A DNA stretch of 64,000 nucleotides from Gammaproteobacteria bacterium (lineage in GTDB: Bacteria; Pseudomonadota; Gammaproteobacteria; Steroidobacterales; GCA-2729495): positions 1-64,000 of the forward strand of contig VGVH01000009.1 of NCBI GenBank assembly GCA_016874095.1, written 5' to 3'. This document shows positions 49,712 to 60,027 of the stretch, in pieces; the stretch's first letter is position 1, and the number at the start of each line of letters is the position of its first letter. Below the pieces are notes generated by a model that worked only from the letters and a program-made list of their open reading frames with translations, searched no databases and was not told where the DNA came from. The translations under genes and the position numbers were made by a program.

Positions 49712-50824
49712 ATGTTCATCAATAACTGGTATGCCGCCTGTGTCGCTGCCGACCTTGGAACCGCGCCCATGCGGGTGCGAATCCTTGACTGCGATTTCGT
49801 CCTGTTTCGCGACGCTTCGGGTCGTGCGCATTGCCTCAGCGATACCTGTTGCCATCGGGGCGCCTCGCTGGCCGCCGGGTCCGTGCAGGCGGGCCGGATC
49901 CGCTGCCCTCAGCACGGCTGGGAGTACGACGCTTCGGGTCGCTGCGCGCTGATTCCGCAGGGCTCGCGCGACGGAGCCCATCCGCCGAAACGAGCCCGCG
50001 TGCCTGCCTATCCGGTCGAAGAGCGCTACGGGCTGGTCTTTGCTTTTCTCGGTGACCTCGGGCCGGATGAACGGCCCGTGATGCCTGACCTGCTGCCGGA
50101 GTACGCCACTGGCGAGTGGTATTGCGACCTGATCCGCCGCCGCAAGGACATTCACTACCTGCGTATGGCGGAGAACTACAACGATCCCTGCCACGTGCAT
50201 TACGTCCATGAGTTCGGTCGCTGGTTGCCCAAAGGCGTGACCATCGAAACGGAGGTGCTGACGCCTACCTACGTGCGCGCATTTCATGCGGCGTGGGACG
50301 CAAAGGGGCGTTGGGGTCGCGAACAGGGCCTGATGATGGAGTACTCGGTGATCGGTCTCCTGTCGCGCAATACCAATCTGCAGCCGGGCTATCCCCGCAC
50401 CATCGTGCTGGCCAGCGTGACGCCGATTGACGCCTGCAATACCCAGATTTTCATGCTGCTGCTCATGCCGAAGGCGGACGCCACGGAGGCCCAGCACAGG
50501 GCTCTCGTCACGATGACGGAAAAGCAGGTCATGGACGAGGACTATGCCGTCCTCAAGACGACACGTCCCGTCCTGGCGGCCGAGCCGGCAGAGGAGTTGC
50601 TGGTAGAATCCGACCTGACCCTAGCCCAGGTCCGCAAGATGACCCTGGAATTCGCTGCATCGCAGGGTGAAATCGATCAGGAAGCCTGGGCGCCGGTGCG
50701 CCAGTCGCACATCCGGGTCGTGCCTTGCCCTGAGCACCGCACTGACCCGAAGAACTGGGTACACAAGTTGCTGCCCCTGCGGCCGCGGCGGAGCTCCGCT
50801 GTGGCGGCTGCCGCAGCCGGGTAA
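49712..50824 (+). CDS. Rieske non-haem iron oxygenase, alpha subunit (second copy in window)
   Basis: A 370-residue oxygenase starting at ATG 49712 with GGAG six bases upstream; the open frame extends further up but without similarity. Rieske ligands: C46-x-H48 (TCCHRGA) and C65-P-Q-H68 (CPQHGW). Iron site: AENYNDPCHVHYVH. The sequence belongs to the phenoxybenzoate/vanillate demethylase-like or choline-type group; no reductase is close. It differs from the copy at 13827-14972 in motif and length, so it is not a recent duplicate. Function unknown. It lies in the core-gene part of the window. Confidence 0.9.
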   Translation: MFINNWYAACVAADLGTAPMRVRILDCDFVLFRDASGRAHCLSDTCCHRGASLAAGSVQAGRIRCPQHGWEYDASGRCALIPQGSRDGAHPPKRARVPAYPVEERYGLVFAFLGDLGPDERPVMPDLLPEYATGEWYCDLIRRRKDIHYLRMAENYNDPCHVHYVHEFGRWLPKGVTIETEVLTPTYVRAFHAAWDAKGRWGREQGLMMEYSVIGLLSRNTNLQPGYPRTIVLASVTPIDACNTQIFMLLLMPKADATEAQHRALVTMTEKQVMDEDYAVLKTTRPVLAAEPAEELLVESDLTLAQVRKMTLEFAASQGEIDQEAWAPVRQSHIRVVPCPEHRTDPKNWVHKLLPLRPRRSSAVAAAAAG

Positions 50825-50973
50825 GGGACCGGATTCTGTTAAAAACGGCTGGACGAGCTGTATCACTGAGGTGATACTCGGCGCGTCGAATAGAAACGCG
50901 ACGGGCGCGCAATCACGACGCCTGGAAAAACGGATAGAATGCCCCCCGCAACACTTGGCGAAAGAGCACAAAA

Positions 50974-51573
50974 ATGAAGACTCGCCTTCTTGGGTTAGTT
51001 GCCACATCTGCGTTGCTCCTGTCCTCAGCCGCACAGGCCGTGCCCTGTGGCTGGTACGGTGTGGAGCCGAGCAGCCAATGCCAGAACGGCGTGGGCGTTC
51101 TCGACTCGCAGGCGATCCTGAATGCCAACAATTACTTCGGTTCCAGCAACTGGCAGTTCCTCGACCGCGTTGACACGAGTGGCGACCGTTCCAACCGGGA
51201 CTACTGGCGCGTGGTGGGTGCCCTGCGTGGCCTGCCCCAGGGCGGCTTCACGCTGGCGACCGGCATCTGGGACCAGTACTGGAAGCTGGCGGTCGCTCTG
51301 AAGGGTCCGGGCGCCTACGCCCAGGACAATACCGGGACGGAGGTCAACTGGTCTCTGTACATGTTGCCCCGTGGCACCAATCTCTACGAATGGGTATACG
51401 GCGCGACCCGCAGCGGCGTGCTGCGCAACCTGTTCGCGATCACGCTGTATGGCATGACGCGACCGACGAGCATCGCTGAGCCGCTGACGGTCTTCCTGAT
51501 GCTGACTGGCGTTGCCGGGGTTGTGCTGCTGGCACGTCGCCGGGACCGCGGGGCGATCGCCATCCGCGGCTGA
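50974..51573 (+). CDS. Exported protein with PEP-CTERM-like C-terminal sorting signal
   Basis: A 199-residue protein with a signal peptide (MKTRLLGLVATSALLLSSAAQA) and a C-terminus IAEPLTVFLMLTGVAGVVLLARRR: a Glu-Pro, one membrane helix and a basic tail, the pattern of PEP-CTERM signals cut by exosortase. Between them lies a small domain (WQFLDRVDTSGDRSNRDYWRV, GGFTLATGIWDQYWKLAVALKGP; abridged) with two early cysteines (PCGWYGVEPSSQC). The function is not known; such proteins are often surface-associated in exopolysaccharide producers. No exosortase gene is in the window. Confidence 0.75.
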   Translation: MKTRLLGLVATSALLLSSAAQAVPCGWYGVEPSSQCQNGVGVLDSQAILNANNYFGSSNWQFLDRVDTSGDRSNRDYWRVVGALRGLPQGGFTLATGIWDQYWKLAVALKGPGAYAQDNTGTEVNWSLYMLPRGTNLYEWVYGATRSGVLRNLFAITLYGMTRPTSIAEPLTVFLMLTGVAGVVLLARRRDRGAIAIRG

Positions 51574-51600
51574 CCGCAGTTTCCAACGCCTGGATACCAA

Positions 51601-51625
51601 GAAGCCCCGCCTGACGCGGGGCTTC
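51601..51625. terminator. Hairpin terminator between PEP-CTERM gene and feo operon
   Basis: GAAGCCCCGC-CTGAC-GCGGGGCTTC is a perfect ten-base-pair stem, 28 bases after the PEP-CTERM gene, followed by TGCTTTT. It serves the plus strand and, being palindromic, may also serve the convergent feo operon, which ends at 51632. Confidence 0.85.
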
Positions 51626-51631
51626 TGCTTT

Positions 51632-51835
51632 TCAGGGCTTGCGTCTGGGCATGAAACGCAGCGGCTGTTCGCCGCTGGCGGGCTTTGCATCAGCTGCGCA
51701 GTCGCCGCAGCTGTTGCGCTTCGTCGACTGCCGGCGTCGCCACCATCGCCAGGCCGACCAGGCCGCAACGCAGGCCACCAGCGCTACTGCGGCGATTTCC
51801 TGTGCCAGCGTATCGGTCACGATCAACTGCCCCAC
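51632..51835 (-). CDS. Small Cys-containing membrane protein, FeoB-associated type
   Basis: A 67-residue protein with one transmembrane helix (AAVALVACVAAWSAW), a basic stretch WRWWRRRQSTKRNSC and a cysteine pair (CGDC). Size, layout and position just after feoB match the FeoB-associated Cys-rich family (FeoC-like role in some bacteria), with fewer Cys than the classic type. The start overlaps the end of feoB by 13 bases, so it belongs to the feo operon. Confidence 0.6.
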   Translation of the reverse strand: MGQLIVTDTLAQEIAAVALVACVAAWSAWRWWRRRQSTKRNSCGDCAADAKPASGEQPLRFMPRRKP

Positions 51836-54030
51836 TGGTAGGCAAGGAGGGCGCCGAAGTAGCCCAGGCCGGTCATGTAGGCCCAGGCGAACCCGGCCCA
51901 GCCCCAGCTGTTGGTCTCACGGCGGATCATGGCGATCGTCGCTGCACATTGCAGGCAGAACGCATAGAAGATCATCAGTCCCACGGCCATGGGCACCGTG
52001 AATACCTGGCGCCCGTCCGGCCAGGTGGCTGAGCGTAGACGGCCTATCAGCTGGTCGTCTGTCTGGCTGACACCTGAACCGACAGCGTAAATCGTACCGA
52101 GCGCGGCGACGACTAACTCGCGCGCAGGAAATCCGGCGATAAGGGCCGCCGACACTTTCCAGTCCCAGCCCAGCGGTGCAAACAGGGGTTCCACCAGCTT
52201 GCCGATGCGGCCGAGGTAGCTTGCCTCGACGCCCGCGGCGATCTCGCGGTTGCCGATGTCCTCCAGGCGTTCGTCGAGGGCGGCACCGGCAAGCGTCGTA
52301 GTGGCGGCGCTCCGCTCCGCTTCGTAGGCTGCGCTGGGCGCTTCCGGGCGCGGAAAGTACGCCAGTGCCCAGACAACCACCGCGACCGTGAAGATGACCG
52401 TGCCAGCCCGACGCAGAAACACGCTGCCCCGGTCCAGCAGCCGCAGGCCTACAGAGCGCCAGTTGGGCAGCCGATAGGGTGGTAACTCGATCAGGAATGT
52501 TGGCGTCGGTCCGCGCAGCGCCGTGCGTTTCATCAGCAGCGCCGTGAGTACGCCTGCAAGAATGCCGAGCAGGTAAAGCCCGAGCAGGACGAGCCCCTGC
52601 AGGTTCACTATCCCAGCGAAATAGCGGTCGTTCGGCACGAACGCGCCGATCAGCAGTGCGTAGACCGGCAGGCGTGCGGAGCAGGTCATGAACGGAGCGG
52701 CCAGTATGGTCGCGAAGCGATCGCGCCACTCGGGTATGACACGCGTAGCCATGATTCCTGGCACCGCGCAGGCGAAACTCGACAGCATCGGAATGAACGA
52801 CTTGCCAGACAGGCCGCACAGCCGCATCAGCCGGTCGATGAGAAAGGCGACACGTGGCATGTAGCCGGTGTCTTCGAGCAGGATGATGAATGCGAAGAGA
52901 ATCATGATCTGCGGCAGGAACACGATGACGCTGCCGACGCCGGCGATGACGCCGTCGACCAGCAGGCTCGACAGCGCGCCGCCCGGCAACGCCGAGCGGA
53001 CGACCCCGGCGAGGCTGGCGATCGCCTGCTCGATCAGTTGCATCGGTTGCTCGGCCCAGGAGAACACCACCTGGAAAATCGTAGCCATGACCAGAATGAA
53101 CAGTATCGAGCCGACCACCGGCTGGTTGGTGACCGAATCGATCCGGTCACGAACCGAGCGCTTCGGCGGGTCGCGAGTTTCCACCGCGCTGACGATGCGA
53201 TTGATCCGTTCGTACCGGGCACGTGCCTCGATCGCGGCCAGGGAGCTGCCGGCGCTCAGTCGCGCCCGCATGTCCCGCAGCTCAGCGGCAAGCTGAGCGT
53301 CAGTGGCGTACTCGAAGCGCCGCTCCGCCACGCCACGCGCGTCGATCAGTGCGCGTTCGACTTCGTAGTCACTGAGCGTATGGCCGAGGTTCCGCAGGCG
53401 GGAGCCCAGACTTGCCGCCTCGCGATGGACGTCCGGCAGCAGTATGTCGCGCTGCCGTGGCGGCTGGTCGAGCGCTGCGGAGAGCGCCTCGCGCAGCTGC
53501 TCGAGACCTGCGCCGGAGGTAGCGACCACGCTGACGACGCTCGCGCGCAGTTCGCTGGCTAGAAGCGTCGTATCGATCCGGATGCCAGCATCCTCAGCGG
53601 CATCCACCATGTTCAGGGCGATCACCAGCGGCAGCCCCAGCTCGCCCAGCTGTGTCGCAAGGAACAGGTTGCGCCGCAGGTTCGTCGCGTCGACGACCAC
53701 CAGTACGGCGCGCGGTGGCGACAGGTCCTCCACGCGCCCCAGGAGGACGTCGATGGCGATGATCTCGTCGGGTGACTGGGCTGCGAGGGAGTAAGTGCCG
53801 GGCAGGTCCACGAGATCGACCTTGCGACCGCCGAACTCAAGGCTGCCGGTGTGACGTTCGACGGTTACGCCCGGGTAGTTCGCCGTTTTCTGACGTAGCC
53901 CTGTCAGCGTGTTGAAGAGCGTGCTCTTGCCGGTATTGGGGTTGCCGATGACCGCGATGACCGGTGCGGTATGCGGCGAGGTCCCTGCGGCGCGTTGTCC
54001 GGCGGCAGACGGGCCGGTGCCCTCGGTCAT
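51823..54030 (-). CDS. feoB: Ferrous iron transport protein B
   Basis: A 735-residue GTP-driven Fe(II) transporter. The G domain (about 25-190) has GNPNTGKST, the switch I region, DLPGTYSL and NMVD, followed by a helical domain and a membrane part with Gate motifs (SSFACAVPGIMATRV; PFMTCSARLPVYALL). Length is normal (E. coli 773). It imports Fe2+ across the inner membrane, mainly under low oxygen. The stop of feoA overlaps its start, so it is translated after feoA. Confidence 0.95.
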   Translation of the reverse strand: MTEGTGPSAAGQRAAGTSPHTAPVIAVIGNPNTGKSTLFNTLTGLRQKTANYPGVTVERHTGSLEFGGRKVDLVDLPGTYSLAAQSPDEIIAIDVLLGRVEDLSPPRAVLVVVDATNLRRNLFLATQLGELGLPLVIALNMVDAAEDAGIRIDTTLLASELRASVVSVVATSGAGLEQLREALSAALDQPPRQRDILLPDVHREAASLGSRLRNLGHTLSDYEVERALIDARGVAERRFEYATDAQLAAELRDMRARLSAGSSLAAIEARARYERINRIVSAVETRDPPKRSVRDRIDSVTNQPVVGSILFILVMATIFQVVFSWAEQPMQLIEQAIASLAGVVRSALPGGALSSLLVDGVIAGVGSVIVFLPQIMILFAFIILLEDTGYMPRVAFLIDRLMRLCGLSGKSFIPMLSSFACAVPGIMATRVIPEWRDRFATILAAPFMTCSARLPVYALLIGAFVPNDRYFAGIVNLQGLVLLGLYLLGILAGVLTALLMKRTALRGPTPTFLIELPPYRLPNWRSVGLRLLDRGSVFLRRAGTVIFTVAVVVWALAYFPRPEAPSAAYEAERSAATTTLAGAALDERLEDIGNREIAAGVEASYLGRIGKLVEPLFAPLGWDWKVSAALIAGFPARELVVAALGTIYAVGSGVSQTDDQLIGRLRSATWPDGRQVFTVPMAVGLMIFYAFCLQCAATIAMIRRETNSWGWAGFAWAYMTGLGYFGALLAYQWGS

Positions 54031-54254
54031 GCCAGCAACTCGATCTCGACGCGGCGCGCGTCTTCACGGCGCAGAGACAGCGCGTACCCCATGATCTCCA
54101 CTTCAACCGGGTCTCCGCCGATTGCCCGGCGCGTCAGCGCTATCGTCGATCCCTCGAGGAGGCCAAGAGCCATCAGGCGCTGGACAGCAGGACCATCGCC
54201 GGAAATTCGGCGGATCGTGGCCCGGCTGCCCGGCGTGAGTTCATCGAGGGTCAT
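54027..54254 (-). CDS. feoA: Ferrous iron transport protein A
   Basis: A 75-residue SH3-like protein (MTLDELTPGSRATIRRI ... LMALGLLEGSTIALTRRAIGGDPVEVEIMGYALSLRREDA, abridged), the partner of FeoB. It contains the family's LMALGLLEG and GDPVEVEIMGYALSLR blocks. First gene of the feo operon; a TAGAAT -10-like box and the palindrome TTGTCGCGACAA lie upstream. The four-base ATGA overlap with feoB is standard. Confidence 0.95.
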   Translation of the reverse strand: MTLDELTPGSRATIRRISGDGPAVQRLMALGLLEGSTIALTRRAIGGDPVEVEIMGYALSLRREDARRVEIELLA

Positions 54255-54297
54255 GGGCCGGCATTCTAGAGGACAATGCGTGGGCCGCCGTAGCGGA

Positions 54298-54309
54298 TTG
54301 TCGCGACAA
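54298..54309. promoter_or_regulatory. Palindrome upstream of feoA
   Basis: TTGTCGCGACAA is a perfect 12-base palindrome, 44 bases upstream of the feoA ATG and just after the convergent TagH-like gene's stop. On the minus strand TAGAAT (54268-54263) may be the -10. It is not a Fur-like sequence, so an unknown regulator or chance could explain it. Confidence 0.35.
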
Positions 54310-54326
54310 CCCCTGCGCCAGTCGGG

Positions 54327-55514
54327 TCAGGACGCCTGCGCCGGTCGATCCCGGCCCGCGACTTGTCCCAGATCCGAGGCTTCCCGCTCATAGGCCGTGC
54401 CCAGCGCCTCGATGAGGGCATGCGGCAGGGGCTCGCCGTCGAGTTTTTCGGTGTATGCGCGATAGGTCTGTTCGTAGAAATCCCAATACTTCAGGCGATT
54501 GGCCCCCGCCAGCAGACCCGTCCGGTTCAGGCCGCGGTCGAAACCCTCACGCAGCGTGTCCGGTTCGAATCGCTCGACGTAGTCCGCGATGGCGTGGATC
54601 ACCGCGCGCACAAGCGCCTGCTGGTGGTTGCGTACGTCGCGGAACGCGGACTGCACCGCGAGATCTGCCGGCAGGTACGACTGGCCGCCTTGTTCACCGA
54701 GCAAATAACGCAGCGCGTCCTGGACGCTTGGCGAGAATTTGATCGGATTGTTGCTGGATCCGATGATCGTCTGGGGCAGGTGCAGCGTATCCTTCACATG
54801 TGAGCGACTCTGCAGCAGGTCGGCGAGGCCGGTCAGCAGTTCTCGCATCAGCGCCCCCGCAGCTTCCAGTACTTCGTCCGGATTGCTGCCGCGAAGATCG
54901 CTGGCCTTCAAGCCTGCCGCCCGGCAGAAGATGTCGACCGCCAGTGCGTTGCCCGTCGGAACCGCGGGCGGGCGAACGGCAGTGGCAGGAGGAGCGGGCT
55001 CCTTCGCCTTGGCCGGCTTCCGTGGCAAGGACGGCTCGACGTCCGGCTTGGTGAGCTTCTCGAGCGCGTTGTACTCGAACGCCCGCAGCTTGCTCTCGTC
55101 GACCAGCATCAGCTCCATCGATTCGTCGACCGGCACAAGTTCCGCCAGCTCGGCCAGATCCGGCATGCCATCGTCCAGCGTATCGATCCTCGCGGCTGGA
55201 ATTTCTATCGCGATTTCGTACTCGCCGAGGCGCAGCCTGTCGCCGTCCACCAGCCGCTGGGGATGCCCGCGGCCCACGGCGGCGTCGGAATCGTTGACGA
55301 AGACACCGTTGCGGCTGGTGTCGACGAGGTAGTAGGCGCCCCCCTGGTAGTCGATCAGCGCATGGTGGGACGAGACAAAGCGCTTCGAATCGGGAAGGAC
55401 CCAGTCGTTGTCCAGTGCGCGACCGATCGTGCCGCCACAGGCGACGAACTCCCGCAGCCGGGCCTCACCCAGCTGGTTCCCATGATGGCTTGTCACTCGC
55501 AGACGCAGTGGCAT
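54327..55514 (-). CDS. FHA-domain protein, TagH-like (type VI secretion-associated)
   Basis: A 395-residue protein starting MPLRLRVTSHHG at 55514. The FHA domain (about 5-105) reads GTIGRALDNDWVLPDSKRFVSSHHALIDY and SRNGVFVND. A proline-rich linker follows, and the C-terminal domain (about 215-380) is of the kind seen in type VI secretion TagH/ImpI (DIFCRAAGLKASDLRGSNPDEVLEAAGALMRELLTGL ... FDRGLNRTGLLAGANRLKYWDFY; abridged). TagH acts in phosphothreonine-based control of T6SS. No other tss/tag gene is here, which is unusual. Confidence 0.85.
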   Translation of the reverse strand: MPLRLRVTSHHGNQLGEARLREFVACGGTIGRALDNDWVLPDSKRFVSSHHALIDYQGGAYYLVDTSRNGVFVNDSDAAVGRGHPQRLVDGDRLRLGEYEIAIEIPAARIDTLDDGMPDLAELAELVPVDESMELMLVDESKLRAFEYNALEKLTKPDVEPSLPRKPAKAKEPAPPATAVRPPAVPTGNALAVDIFCRAAGLKASDLRGSNPDEVLEAAGALMRELLTGLADLLQSRSHVKDTLHLPQTIIGSSNNPIKFSPSVQDALRYLLGEQGGQSYLPADLAVQSAFRDVRNHQQALVRAVIHAIADYVERFEPDTLREGFDRGLNRTGLLAGANRLKYWDFYEQTYRAYTEKLDGEPLPHALIEALGTAYEREASDLGQVAGRDRPAQAS

Positions 55515-55739
55515 GCAATCGGATCGCAACACCCTCGGTGCCCCTGGCAGGGGCCGCGTAAGCCGAAGGCAAAATTCCGCAGTGAAATCATGGCTTGGGG
55601 CCGACCTGATCGCCGCCATGCAGGTCACAATTCCCGGGAATTTCGCCGAGCCGGCGGCCCAGGGAAGGCCGAGTTATAATGCGCCGCCTCGTCCCTCCTG
55701 CCGCCCGCCAGAAACGCTGGCATGCCTGTATTTCCTGAG

Positions 55740-56081
55740 ATGTCAGCCAAGCGACTTTACAGAATATCGTTCATCAACCAGGGCAAGGTGTACGAGGTGT
55801 ACGCCCGGTCCGTGGCCCAGGGCAGCCTGTTCGGGTTCATCGAGATCGAGAAGCTCGTCTTCGGCGAGCGCAGCACGGTCGTGCTGGACCCCGGAGAGGA
55901 GCGCATCAAGTCCGAGTTCGCGGGCGTCCGGCGCACCTATATTCCGATGCATGCGGTGTTGCGTATCGACGAAGTCGAAAAGGAAGGCGTCAGCAAGATC
56001 AGCGATGCCAGGGGCAGCAACGTCGCCCAGTTCCCCATGCCGATCCTTGCGCCGGGCCAGCGCAACGACAGCGGTGAGTGA
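55740..56081 (+). CDS. DUF1820 family protein
   Basis: A 113-residue protein starting MSAKRLYRISFINQGKVYEVYAR (abridged) at 55740, the start that fits the family; an ATG at 55722 is also open. Core blocks FGFIEIEKLVFGERSTVV, KSEFAGVRRTYIPMHAVLRIDEVEKEG and a Pro-rich end (FPMPILAPG) are the DUF1820 signature, conserved in gammaproteobacteria. Function unknown. It is cytoplasmic by sequence and lies 30 bases before purL. Confidence 0.88.
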   Translation: MSAKRLYRISFINQGKVYEVYARSVAQGSLFGFIEIEKLVFGERSTVVLDPGEERIKSEFAGVRRTYIPMHAVLRIDEVEKEGVSKISDARGSNVAQFPMPILAPGQRNDSGE

Positions 56082-56111
56082 CGCCTGTCGCCAGCCGAGG
56101 CCCGCCCGATC

Positions 56112-59100
56112 ATGCTAGAACTTGCCGGTCCCCCGGCGCTTTCTTCGTTCCGCCTTAAAAAGCTGCTGGCTGATCTGCGCCGCCAGTTGCCCGCCGTGCG
56201 TCGCGTATCGGCGCGATTCGTCCACTACGTCGATCTTGCTGCGGTACTCGGCCCTGACGAGCGCTTCCGGCTCGAGACCGTGCTGTCGTACGGGGCGCGC
56301 CAGGCGTCACCGGCGGATATGCAGCCTGCGCTGTGGGTGGTGCCCCGCACCGGCACGATCTCTCCGTGGTCGAGCAAGGCGACCGACATCGCGCACATTT
56401 GCGGCCTGGGGCCGGTGCGGCGAATCGAACGCGGCGTCGCTTACGCGTTTGATTCCGTCGATGTGCTGGCCGAGGCCGGCCTGCAGGTCCTCTCCCGCCT
56501 GCTCCATGACCGCATGATCGAGTCGGCGTTTACAAGGCCGCTCACCCAGTCGGACCTGTTTGCCAGCCAGGCTCCGGCGCCGATGAAACGGGTGCCGGTC
56601 GGTGCACAGGGACGCAAGGCTCTCGTGCAAGCCAACCGCGACCTGGGCCTCGCCCTCTCGGCCGATGAGATCGACTATCTGCTCGCCGGCTTTGCCGAAC
56701 TGGCCCGGGACCCGACCGACGCCGAGCTGATGATGTTCGCGCAGGCGAATTCCGAGCACTGCCGGCACAAGATTTTCAACGCCAGCTGGGTGATCGACGG
56801 CGTGGAGCAATCGCAGAGCCTGTTCGCGATGATCCGCAGCACACACGCGACGAATCCTGCTGGCGTGCTCAGCGCGTACAGCGACAATGCGGCTGTAGTC
56901 GAGGGCGGACTCGCCGGCAGGCTCTTCGCCTCACCGGCCGATGGCGCATACCGGTTGCAGCGCGAAGCGGTGCATACACTCATGAAGGTGGAAACCCATA
57001 ACCACCCGACAGCCATTTCGCCGTTTCCCGGCGCGGCCACCGGAGCCGGCGGCGAGATCCGCGACGAGGGCGCAACCGGTCGCGGCGCGCGACCGAAAGC
57101 GGGGCTCGCCGGCTTCACGGTCTCCCACCTCCGCGTGCCTGGACTGCCGCAACCCTGGGAGGCGGGCGGATCTGGCAGCCCCGGTCGAATCGCCTCGCCT
57201 CTGCAGATCATGATCGATGGCCCAATCGGGGCTGCCGCCTTCAACAACGAATTCGGACGACCGAATATCGCCGGCTATTTCCGTACGTTCGAGCAGCCGC
57301 AACCCGGCAGTCCGTCGAGTTCCTGGGGGTTTCACAAGCCCATCATGATCGCTGGCGGTATCGGCAACATCCGCGAGCCTGACGTCGCCAAGGCGGAGGT
57401 CCCGACGGACGCCTGTCTCGTCGTCCTCGGTGGGCCGGCGATGCTGATCGGGGTGGGTGGCGGTGCGGCTTCCAGCATGACCAGCGGTGCCAGCACAGAG
57501 GAACTCGACTTCGCGTCGGTACAGCGCGGTAATCCGGAAATGCAGAGACGTGCCCAGCAGGTGATCGAGGCCTGCTGGGCGCTGGGTGCCGAGCCGGCCG
57601 GACGCAATCCCATCCTCATCATCCACGACGTTGGTGCTGGCGGTCTCTCGAATGCCTTGCCGGAGCTTATCGATCACAGCCGGCGGGGTGCGCGCCTCGA
57701 GCTGCGGGAGATTCCGAACGCAGAGCCCGGCATGTCACCCGCCGCCATCTGGTGCAACGAGGCGCAGGAGCGCTACGTGCTGGCGATAGCTGCGGCCGAT
57801 ATCGCCGCGTTCGATGCCATCTGCGCGCGTGAACGTTGCCCTTACGCCGTCGTAGGCCGGACCGATAGCACCGGACGGCTCGAGGTGGCTGACCGTGTCC
57901 TCGCCGACACCGTCGTGGACATGCCACTCGAACTGCTGCTTGGCAAGGCGCCACGCACCGTCATGAGGGTAACGCGCCAGGCGAGGCTGTCTACCGCGTT
58001 GTCTCCGGCGGATGTCGATCCGGCCGATGCGTGCCGCCGTGTGCTGCAGTTTCCTGCTGTCGCGGACAAGTCCTTCCTCATCCATATCGGTGACCGTACC
58101 GTCGGCGGGCTCGTCAGCCGCGATCAACTCGTTGGGCCGTGGCAGGTGCCCGTCAGCGACGTCGCCGTGACCCTGCTCGGATTCGATACGCAGCAGGGAG
58201 AGGCGATGTCGATGGGCGAGCGCTCGCCGCTCGCCGTCCTCGATCCGGCTGCGTCGGGACGCATGAGCGTGGGCGAGGCTCTGACCAACATCGTCGCGGC
58301 CGGCGTCGAGTCGCCGCATCTGGTTCGCCTCTCGGCCAACTGGATGGCCGCCTGCGGCGCCGAAGGCCAGGACGAAGCGCTGTACGACACCGTTTCGGCG
58401 GTAGCTGCGCTGTGCCGCCAGCTCAGGATCGCGATTCCGGTTGGCAAGGATTCGTTGTCGATGCGCACGAGCTGGGTGGAGCAGGGAACTGCGCACACTG
58501 TGTTGTCGCCTGTGTCGCTCGTGGTCTCGGCGTTCGCGCCTGTCGGCGATGTCCGTCGGGTACTGACGCCACAGCTGCGGCAGGAACCGCAGTCCTGCCT
58601 GCTGCTCGTCGATCTTTCCGCGGGCAAGACCAGGCTCGGCGGGTCGGTCCTGGCGCAGGTCTATGGTCTTTCCGGCGGCGACACACCGGACTTCGACGTT
58701 CCCGCGCGCATGGTCGCGCTGTTTCGCGCGCTCACCGCGCTGACTGCGCGTGGGCAGGTGCTGGCCTGTCACGATCGATCAGATGGCGGGCTGTTCGTGA
58801 CGCTGGCCGAGATGGCTTTCGCCGGCCGTATGGGCCTGGCCGTCGAATTGCCCGCCGCAGACCGGAGCGCGCTGCTCGGCCAGTTGTTCTGCGAGGAGCT
58901 CGGCGTCGTCCTCCAGGTTCGGACGGCGGACGTGGATGCCGTCGAGTCCGTTCTCCATTCGCAAGGGTTGTCAGGCTGCGTCAGCCGCGTGGCCACTGTC
59001 ACGCAGTCGCAGCGACTCGTCGTCCGCCAGGGTGGCGGGACCGTCCTCGATTTCTCCCGGCGGGAATTGCACGAGTGCTGGTCGGAGCTGACGACGCGCA

Positions 59101-60014
59101 TGCAGGCGCTGCGTGACAATCCGGAACAGGCGCGCGAAGCCCGCGAGGCGCGCCTGGACGAACAGGATCCCGGCCTTTCCCCTGCCGTCACCTTCGACCT
59201 GAAGCCCGCCATCGGCGCACCACGCATCGCGACGGGGGTGCGACCCCGCATCGCTATCCTGCGCGAGCAGGGCGTGAACAGCCAGGTCGAGATGGCGGCG
59301 GCATTCCTGCGCGCGGGATTCCAGCCGGTCGATATTCACATGTCGGACATCCACACGGGCCGCCGCTCGCTCGGCGAGTTCCGTGGGCTCGTGGCCTGTG
59401 GAGGTTTTTCCTTCGGCGATGTCCTGGGCGCCGGCGGCGGCTGGGCGCGCTCGGTGCTGCTGAATCGACGGGCGCGGGACGAATTCGAGTCTTATTTCCG
59501 ACGCACCGACACGTTTACGCTCGGTGTCTGCAACGGATGCCAGATGCTCACTGCGCTCAGGGAAATCATCCCGGGCGCCGAGCACTGGCCGCGCTTCGTG
59601 CAGAACCTGTCGGAACAGTTCGAGGCCAGGCTCAGCCTCGTCGAAGTCGTCGAGTCGCCGTCGCTGCTGCTGTCGGGCATGGCCGGCAGCAGGCTGCTCA
59701 TCGCGACCTCGCACGGCGAAGGTCGGGCAGAATTCCGCGACGACAGGCATATCGCGTCGCTGCGGTCTGCGGGCCAGATCGCATTGCGCTACGTCGACAA
59801 TCACGGCAGGCCGGCGGTTCGTTACCCTTCCAATCCGAACGGTTCACCCGAGGGGATTGCTGGCCTGACGTCCCTGGATGGTCGCGTGACCGTTTTCATG
59901 CCGCACCCCGAGCGTGTGCACCTGACCGCGCAGCACTCGTGGCACCCGCCGGAGTGGGGCGAGGAAGGCCCCTGGATGCGGCTTTTCCGGAACGCGCGGG
60001 CCTGGCTTGATTGA
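56112..60014 (+). CDS. purL: Phosphoribosylformylglycinamidine synthase
   Basis: A 1300-residue enzyme, the large fused PurL of gammaproteobacteria, which makes FGAM from FGAR in purine synthesis. N-terminal domain, then two ATP-binding AIRS-like halves ([41 protein letters not shown] abridged, and [15 protein letters not shown]), and a C-terminal glutaminase domain with the nucleophile Cys in [12 protein letters not shown] and the His-Glu in MPHPERVH. Length is normal (E. coli 1295). Core gene; start as given by the family N-terminus [14 protein letters not shown]. Confidence 0.97.
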   Translation: MLELAGPPALSSFRLKKLLADLRRQLPAVRRVSARFVHYVDLAAVLGPDERFRLETVLSYGARQASPADMQPALWVVPRTGTISPWSSKATDIAHICGLGPVRRIERGVAYAFDSVDVLAEAGLQVLSRLLHDRMIESAFTRPLTQSDLFASQAPAPMKRVPVGAQGRKALVQANRDLGLALSADEIDYLLAGFAELARDPTDAELMMFAQANSEHCRHKIFNASWVIDGVEQSQSLFAMIRSTHATNPAGVLSAYSDNAAVVEGGLAGRLFASPADGAYRLQREAVHTLMKVETHNHPTAISPFPGAATGAGGEIRDEGATGRGARPKAGLAGFTVSHLRVPGLPQPWEAGGSGSPGRIASPLQIMIDGPIGAAAFNNEFGRPNIAGYFRTFEQPQPGSPSSSWGFHKPIMIAGGIGNIREPDVAKAEVPTDACLVVLGGPAMLIGVGGGAASSMTSGASTEELDFASVQRGNPEMQRRAQQVIEACWALGAEPAGRNPILIIHDVGAGGLSNALPELIDHSRRGARLELREIPNAEPGMSPAAIWCNEAQERYVLAIAAADIAAFDAICARERCPYAVVGRTDSTGRLEVADRVLADTVVDMPLELLLGKAPRTVMRVTRQARLSTALSPADVDPADACRRVLQFPAVADKSFLIHIGDRTVGGLVSRDQLVGPWQVPVSDVAVTLLGFDTQQGEAMSMGERSPLAVLDPAASGRMSVGEALTNIVAAGVESPHLVRLSANWMAACGAEGQDEALYDTVSAVAALCRQLRIAIPVGKDSLSMRTSWVEQGTAHTVLSPVSLVVSAFAPVGDVRRVLTPQLRQEPQSCLLLVDLSAGKTRLGGSVLAQVYGLSGGDTPDFDVPARMVALFRALTALTARGQVLACHDRSDGGLFVTLAEMAFAGRMGLAVELPAADRSALLGQLFCEELGVVLQVRTADVDAVESVLHSQGLSGCVSRVATVTQSQRLVVRQGGGTVLDFSRRELHECWSELTTRMQALRDNPEQAREAREARLDEQDPGLSPAVTFDLKPAIGAPRIATGVRPRIAILREQGVNSQVEMAAAFLRAGFQPVDIHMSDIHTGRRSLGEFRGLVACGGFSFGDVLGAGGGWARSVLLNRRARDEFESYFRRTDTFTLGVCNGCQMLTALREIIPGAEHWPRFVQNLSEQFEARLSLVEVVESPSLLLSGMAGSRLLIATSHGEGRAEFRDDRHIASLRSAGQIALRYVDNHGRPAVRYPSNPNGSPEGIAGLTSLDGRVTVFMPHPERVHLTAQHSWHPPEWGEEGPWMRLFRNARAWLD

Positions 60015-60027
60015 TCCGCGGCGCTGA

